Assembly (NCBI RefSeq): GCF_003416895.1
Contig: NZ_QVIO01000001.1
Location: forward strand, 1,550,001 to 1,614,000
Reading direction: 5' to 3'
Origin: Duganella sp. BJB476
GTDB lineage: Bacteria; Pseudomonadota; Gammaproteobacteria; Burkholderiales; Burkholderiaceae_D
DNA length: 64,000 nt
Under the pieces are notes generated by a model that made no database searches, was not told the origin of the DNA, and was given only the letters and a program-made list of their open reading frames with translations. The position numbers and the translations under genes were made by a program. Below are positions 59,556-64,000 of this stretch, piece by piece; the first letter of the stretch is position 1; the number at the start of each line of letters is the position of its first letter.

Positions 59556-60506
59556 TTATTCTCCGAGAACGCGGGCGCCAGCCAGCTTGCTGTGCGCCAC
59601 CAGCACCGCCACCGCACAGGAAGCGAGGCGCGCGGTCACCGAATCGGCGCGGCTGGTCAGGATGACGGGCACGCGGGCGCCGAGCACAATGCCGGCCGCC
59701 GCTGCGCCGGCCATGAAGGTCAGGCTCTTGGCCAGCATATTGCCGGCCTCCAGATCGGGCGCCACCAGGATGTTCGCCTTGCCGGCGACCGGCGATACCA
59801 GATGCTTGATGGCCGCGGCCTCGGGATCGATGGCGTTGTCCATCGCCAGCGGACCGTCGAGGATGCCGCCGGTGATCTGGCCGCGGTCCGCCATTTTGCA
59901 CAGCGCGGCCGCGTCGATCGTCGACGGCATCTTGGCGCTGACCGTCTCGACGGCCGCCAGGATCGCCACCTTGACGGGATCGAACTTCAACACGTGCGCC
60001 AGGTCGATGGCGTTCTGGATGATGTCGACCTTGTCGTCCAGCGTGGGGTTGATGTTGACGGCGGCGTCGGTGATGATCAACGGCTCGCTGCGGCCCGGCA
60101 CGTCCATCACGAAGCAGTGGCTGAGACGGCGGCCGGTGCGCAGGCCGGTGTCGCCGGCGACCACGGCGCCCATCAATTCATCGGTATGCAGGCTGCCCTT
60201 CATCAGTACCGAGGCCTTGCCTTGGCGGACCAGCTCCACCGCGCGGAACGCCGACGCGTGGCTATGTTCGGTGTCGATCAAAGGCAACGCGGAGATATCC
60301 AGTCCCGCTTCCTCGGCGGCCTTGCGGATGCGCGCTTGCGGGCCGACCAGGATCGGGTTGATCAACCCCATGCGGGCGGCATCCAGCGCTGCTTCCAGCG
60401 CGTGGCGGTCGCACGGGTGCGCCACGGCCACCGTCACGGGGCCAACTTTGCGCGCCGCGGCGATCAGCATTTCGTAATTCGGGTGTGGCGTGTTCGGGGC
60501 ATTCAT
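59556..60506 (-). CDS. Phosphate acetyl/butyryltransferase
   Basis: A 316-residue member of the PTA/PTB family: VAVAHPCDRHALEAALDAAR, GLINPILVGPQARIR, ASVLMKGSLHTDELM and the C-terminal NILVAPDLEAGNMLAKSLTF with VILTSRADSV. It converts acyl-CoA and phosphate to acyl phosphate, feeding the adjacent acetate kinase. The length is that of Ptb/short Pta. It heads a three-gene operon with ackA and fabI. Confidence 0.93.
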   Translation of the reverse strand: MNAPNTPHPNYEMLIAAARKVGPVTVAVAHPCDRHALEAALDAARMGLINPILVGPQARIRKAAEEAGLDISALPLIDTEHSHASAFRAVELVRQGKASVLMKGSLHTDELMGAVVAGDTGLRTGRRLSHCFVMDVPGRSEPLIITDAAVNINPTLDDKVDIIQNAIDLAHVLKFDPVKVAILAAVETVSAKMPSTIDAAALCKMADRGQITGGILDGPLAMDNAIDPEAAAIKHLVSPVAGKANILVAPDLEAGNMLAKSLTFMAGAAAAGIVLGARVPVILTSRADSVTARLASCAVAVLVAHSKLAGARVLGE

Positions 60507-60642
60507 TGACTCTCCTCGGCAGTAAGCCTGGGGAATGATAGCAACAACTGCAAATAAAGCAATATTTCGGATGGTTTAACCCCGTTTGCTCCGCTGCTCC
60601 GTTACATGCAGGACGCCGGGCTTTTCCGGTGAAGGAGACGTC

Positions 60643-63558
60643 ATGTTACGCCCACTACTAGTCGTGTTTTTATTGATGGTGTCGACGCTGGCCCAGGCCA
60701 TTGCGCCGCTGCCGCCCATCATGCCGCCCCGCCTGATCGTGCCGCGCGCGCAAACGCCAGTGCGCCTGCAAAGCCTGCGCATCAACGCGGAGATCAGCGG
60801 CGGCCTGGCGCAGACCACTGTGGAGATGGTGTTTTACAATCCCAATGCGGTTCAACTGGAAGGCGAACTGCAATTCCCGCTGCTGCCAGGTCAGCGCGTG
60901 ACGGCCTTCGCGCTGGATATCGACGGCGCGCTGCGGCCGGCCGTGCCGGTCGAGAAGGCCAAGGGCCGCATGATCTTCGAAGAGGTGGAGCGCCGCCGCA
61001 TCGATCCGGCGCTGCTGGAGGTCACGCAGGGGAACAACTTCAAGCTGCGCGTCTATCCGATACCGCCGCGCGGAACGCGCACCGTGCAGCTGAAATACGC
61101 CGAGCCGCTGGCGCGCAATGAAGCCCAGCGCCTGTATCGCCTGCCGCTGGCCTACGGCGACGCCATCCCCGAATTTGATCTGGAACTGAACGTGCTTGGC
61201 GCTAGCACGCCGCCGCAGCCGCGCGGTGCGCTGGGCGGCATGCAGTTCGAGCGGCAGCAGGACGGCTATCGCGCCCGCGTGACCAGAAGCGCCTACCGCG
61301 CCGACGGCACGCTGGAACTGGCGCTGGCCGCCTCCACGCAGCCGCAGACATTTGTGCAGGAATTCGACGGCGAGACCTTCTTCCTCAGCGAGATCGCCGT
61401 CGGCGGGGACAGCCCGCCTCAGGTGCGCATGCCGCCGGCCGTACTGGGACTGTTATGGGACAGCTCCGGATCAGGCGCTCAGCGCCAGACCGAAGCCGAA
61501 CTGGCTGTGCTGGATCACTACTTCAAGGCCGTACCCAATGTGGAAGTACGCCTGATCCGCCTGCGCGACCGCGCCGAGGCCAGCCAGCGCTTCCGCGTCG
61601 TCAACGGCAATTGGAGCGCCTTGCGCGCGGCGCTGGCAAGCACCGCCTACGATGGCGCCAGTGCGCTCGGCGCCTGGAAGCCGGAAGCGGACATCAACGA
61701 ATACCTGCTGGTCAGCGACGGGCTGTCCAATTATGGCGATGCGCCCTTCCCCACACTGGCCAAGACCCAGCGTTTGTATGCATTGAATTCGGCGCTGGTG
61801 TCGGACAGCGCACGCCTGGCCGCGCTGGCGGAGCGCAACGGCGGCCGCCTGGTGCAGCTGCAAGCGAACCACCCGGCGCAAGCCGCGCAGGCGCTGCTGG
61901 CGGATACGCTGCGATTGAGCGATATCAGCGCCAGCGGCGCCAAGGATATTTCGGTCGAATCGCATGAGCCGCAGGACGGCATCCTGCGCATCGCCGGACG
62001 CCTGACGCAGCCCTCGGCCGAACTGACACTGACCTTGACGCAGCAAGGCAAGAGCCGCATCGTGACCGTGCCGGTGAATGCCAACGCGCCATACCATCCG
62101 CTGGCCGCCGGCATGTGGGCCAGCTACCGCCTGCACGCGCTGGAGGCGGACTACGACCTGAAGCGCGGCGAAATCCGCCGCCTCGGCCAACGCTTCGGCA
62201 TGCCCACGCGCGAGACTTCGCTGCTGGTGCTGGACCGGCTGGAGGACTACGTGCGCTATGAGATCGAGCCACCGCCAGCCTACAAGGAGGCCTACGCTCA
62301 GCTCAAACAAAATCGCCTGGTATCGCAACGCCGCATCACCGTACAGCACACCGATCAGATTGTGCGCGAGTTTGAACAAAAGGTCGCGTGGTGGGAAAAG
62401 AGCTATCCGAAATCGGGCTTGCCAAAGCTGGTCGACTTCAAGGCCACGGAAGAAGAGGCAGCCGACGCTGCGCCGGAGCCGATCAGGGCGGCACGCTCGG
62501 CGTACGCGCCATCAGCGGCAGCGGCCGTGCAAATGGCGCCGCCACCGCCGACAGCTCTGGCATCGCCCACGCTGTCCTATGGCCGTGCCGATGCGCGCCG
62601 CATGGAAGTCGCCGCCAAGCCAATGGCGGCGCCAGTCGGCGACACAATGAACGCCGGCATCCAGCTCAAGAAATGGTCACCCAACGAGCCGTATCGCGCT
62701 CGCATGAAGGCGGCCAAGGCGGCCGACCTGTATGCGATCTACCTGGACGAAAAGCCGAACTACACCAACAGCAGCGCCTTCTTCCTGGACAGCGCCGACA
62801 TGCTGCTCGAACAAGGCCAGCGTGACCTGGCGCTGCGGGTACTGTCAAACCTGGCGGAGATGGACCTGGAAAATCGCCAGGTCTTGCGTATCCTCGGCTA
62901 CCGCCTGCTGCAAGCCGGTGAGTCGGCGCTGGCGATCCCGGTCTTCCAGCAGGTACTGAGGCTGGCCGAGGAAGAGCCGCAATCGTATCGCGACCTCGGC
63001 CTCGCCTACGCCGCAGCAGGCCAGGTGCAGCCCGCGATCGACCAGCTTGCGGAGGTGTTGAGCCGCCCGTGGGACGGTCGCTTCGCCGAGATCGAACTGG
63101 TGACGCTGGCGGAGCTCAACGCCATTATCGCCAAAGCCACCGTCAAGCCTGATACCAGCCGCATCGACCGTCGCCTGCTGCGCAACCTGCCGCTGGCCTT
63201 GCGGGCAGTGCTGACCTGGGACGCCGACAACACCGACATCGACTTGTGGGTTACCGATCCGAACGGGGAGAAATGCTACTACGCCAACCGCTACACCTAC
63301 CAGGGCGGCCGCATGTCGCGCGACTTCACCGGCGGCTACGGGCCGGAGGAATTTTCACTGCGGGTGGCCAAGCCGGGCAAGTACCGGGTGGAGGTCAACT
63401 CGTTCGGACATCGCCAGCAGATCGTCGCCGGCGCCACCACCGTGCAACTGCGCCTTAGCACCGGCTTCGGCACGCCGAAACAGCGCGACCAAATGGTGAC
63501 GCTGCGCCTGCGCGACACCGGCAGCACGGTACTGGTGGGAGAGTTTGACGTTAATTGA
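60643..63558 (+). CDS. VIT-domain protein with TPR-like and DUF2135 (YfaP) domains
   Basis: A 971-residue exported protein with a signal peptide (LVVFLLMVSTLAQAIA). A VIT domain (SLRINAEISGGLAQTTVEMV, PLLPGQRVTAFALDIDG) is followed by a von-Willebrand-like middle part that lacks a clear DxSxS MIDAS motif (LGLLWDSSGSG). A Pro/Ala-rich linker, TPR-like helices (residues about 740-830: SYRDLGLAYAAAGQVQPAID) and a C-terminal DUF2135/YfaP beta-domain (AVLTWDADNTDIDLWVTDPN) complete it. Likely a periplasmic or surface adhesion/scaffold protein. GAAGGAG lies six bases before the ATG. Confidence 0.85.
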   Translation: MLRPLLVVFLLMVSTLAQAIAPLPPIMPPRLIVPRAQTPVRLQSLRINAEISGGLAQTTVEMVFYNPNAVQLEGELQFPLLPGQRVTAFALDIDGALRPAVPVEKAKGRMIFEEVERRRIDPALLEVTQGNNFKLRVYPIPPRGTRTVQLKYAEPLARNEAQRLYRLPLAYGDAIPEFDLELNVLGASTPPQPRGALGGMQFERQQDGYRARVTRSAYRADGTLELALAASTQPQTFVQEFDGETFFLSEIAVGGDSPPQVRMPPAVLGLLWDSSGSGAQRQTEAELAVLDHYFKAVPNVEVRLIRLRDRAEASQRFRVVNGNWSALRAALASTAYDGASALGAWKPEADINEYLLVSDGLSNYGDAPFPTLAKTQRLYALNSALVSDSARLAALAERNGGRLVQLQANHPAQAAQALLADTLRLSDISASGAKDISVESHEPQDGILRIAGRLTQPSAELTLTLTQQGKSRIVTVPVNANAPYHPLAAGMWASYRLHALEADYDLKRGEIRRLGQRFGMPTRETSLLVLDRLEDYVRYEIEPPPAYKEAYAQLKQNRLVSQRRITVQHTDQIVREFEQKVAWWEKSYPKSGLPKLVDFKATEEEAADAAPEPIRAARSAYAPSAAAAVQMAPPPPTALASPTLSYGRADARRMEVAAKPMAAPVGDTMNAGIQLKKWSPNEPYRARMKAAKAADLYAIYLDEKPNYTNSSAFFLDSADMLLEQGQRDLALRVLSNLAEMDLENRQVLRILGYRLLQAGESALAIPVFQQVLRLAEEEPQSYRDLGLAYAAAGQVQPAIDQLAEVLSRPWDGRFAEIELVTLAELNAIIAKATVKPDTSRIDRRLLRNLPLALRAVLTWDADNTDIDLWVTDPNGEKCYYANRYTYQGGRMSRDFTGGYGPEEFSLRVAKPGKYRVEVNSFGHRQQIVAGATTVQLRLSTGFGTPKQRDQMVTLRLRDTGSTVLVGEFDVN

Positions 63559-64000
63559 TCGCGTCGAGTTGCAGCCGTAGTTCCAGCGGCACCTCGGCAT
63601 CAGGATAGCGCATGCGGAACTTCAGCCATTCCGCCTGCGCTTCTTTCGTTCGGCCAGCCTTTAGCATGTCGCTCATGCGCGCCAGCCAGGCCGGCGCGGA
63701 CAACACTTCAACTGCCGGCGCGCTGCGCATCATCACCGACGGCGCGGCGGAATAGCCCAGCACCTTCTGTTCGGATGCTGGCGTCGCATCGATGGCGCTA
63801 CCTGCAATGACGATGTCGGCGACCGGCGCCGGCTTTGCCGTCGGCCGAGCCACTGAGCGCTTCACCTGCGCCAACTTCGGCGCGGGCGGCGGCGGTGGCG
63901 CCGGTACGGTAGCGGATGGCGCCTCCGCCGCCGGGCTGGCGGCGGCGACTCGTGCATCCGGCGCTGCGGCTTCCCGCGAGACGACCTCCCGTTCAGCCAC
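63551..64000 (-). CDS. C-terminal part of an Ala/Pro-rich protein (truncated by window edge)
   Basis: An open frame runs off the right edge; 149 residues are visible. An Ala/Pro/Val-rich, low-complexity stretch is followed by a helical end (PAWLARMSDMLKAGRTKEAQ, then AEWLKFRMRYPDAEV). This tail resembles the C-terminus of membrane-bound anti-sigma-factor-like proteins encoded beside ECF sigma genes, but the diagnostic N-terminal part lies outside. Its 3' end overlaps the VIT-protein gene by 8 bp (convergent). Confidence 0.55.
   Translation of the reverse strand: MAEREVVSREAAAPDARVAAASPAAEAPSATVPAPPPPPAPKLAQVKRSVARPTAKPAPVADIVIAGSAIDATPASEQKVLGYSAAPSVMMRSAPAVEVLSAPAWLARMSDMLKAGRTKEAQAEWLKFRMRYPDAEVPLELRLQLDAIN

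Overview
The window is GC-rich chromosomal DNA of a Gram-negative bacterium, most likely a betaproteobacterium of the Oxalobacteraceae (Massilia/Duganella-like). This is an inference from the protein families (Burkholderia-type porin, HME-RND metal efflux, OsmC-YcaO fusion, PlpD-type patatin) and from a betaproteobacterial-looking dif site. No rRNA, tRNA or CRISPR array was seen.

Layout. 1-7.4 kb: an AMP/thymidine phosphorylase and PRPP-synthetase-like pair, two periplasmic binding proteins, a porin and a secreted GH35 beta-galactosidase. 7.46-12.47 kb: four genes resembling a type VI secretion accessory/effector unit (LysM protein, a 1180-residue metallo-beta-lactamase-fold protein with long Ala-rich insertions, two small proteins). 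12.50-23.94 kb: a complete, compact, tailless prophage. 24.08-25.38 kb: two more T6SS-like genes (a CxxC-repeat protein and a DUF4123 adaptor). 25.4-31.5 kb: an OsmC-YcaO fusion, a secreted bulb-type lectin, an ArsR/SRPBCC pair, a DUF4386 membrane protein and a Mop protein. 31.5-35 kb: a Rieske oxygenase with rubredoxin, its reductase and a LysR regulator. 35.2-37.4 kb: an operon of a small peptide, a haem-oxygenase-like diiron protein and a radical SAM/SPASM enzyme. 37.8-41 kb: a dihaem c lipoprotein with discoidin domains. 41-53.9 kb: a metal-resistance island (CzcCBA-like efflux, two-component system, CopC/CopD, multicopper oxidase, TolC-like protein, DUF2946). 53.9-64 kb: housekeeping and envelope genes (EEP phosphodiesterase, patatin/Omp85, GNAT, fabI, ackA, phosphotransacetylase, VIT/DUF2135 protein, truncated last gene).

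The most interesting element is the prophage. It encodes a rolling-circle Rep with an HUH motif and two catalytic tyrosines, a P9/A32-like packaging ATPase, a 287-residue candidate double-jelly-roll capsid protein, many tiny membrane proteins, a beta-rich candidate vertex/spike protein, a lytic transglycosylase and a holin-like peptide. It has no tail genes, terminase or integrase. This is the plan of corticovirus PM2 (internal-membrane icosahedral phage, about 10 kb). The element is 11,408 bp between crossover cores and is bounded by two dif-like sites, so I infer that host XerC/XerD integrated it into the chromosomal dif site. Its regulatory region has a divergent XRE repressor, a strong sigma70 promoter with an operator-like palindrome, and rare CCTAGG motifs. 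An 11-bp element there recurs inverted before the late structural genes.

The capsid fold cannot be proven from sequence alone. Family calls come from motif recognition without database searches.
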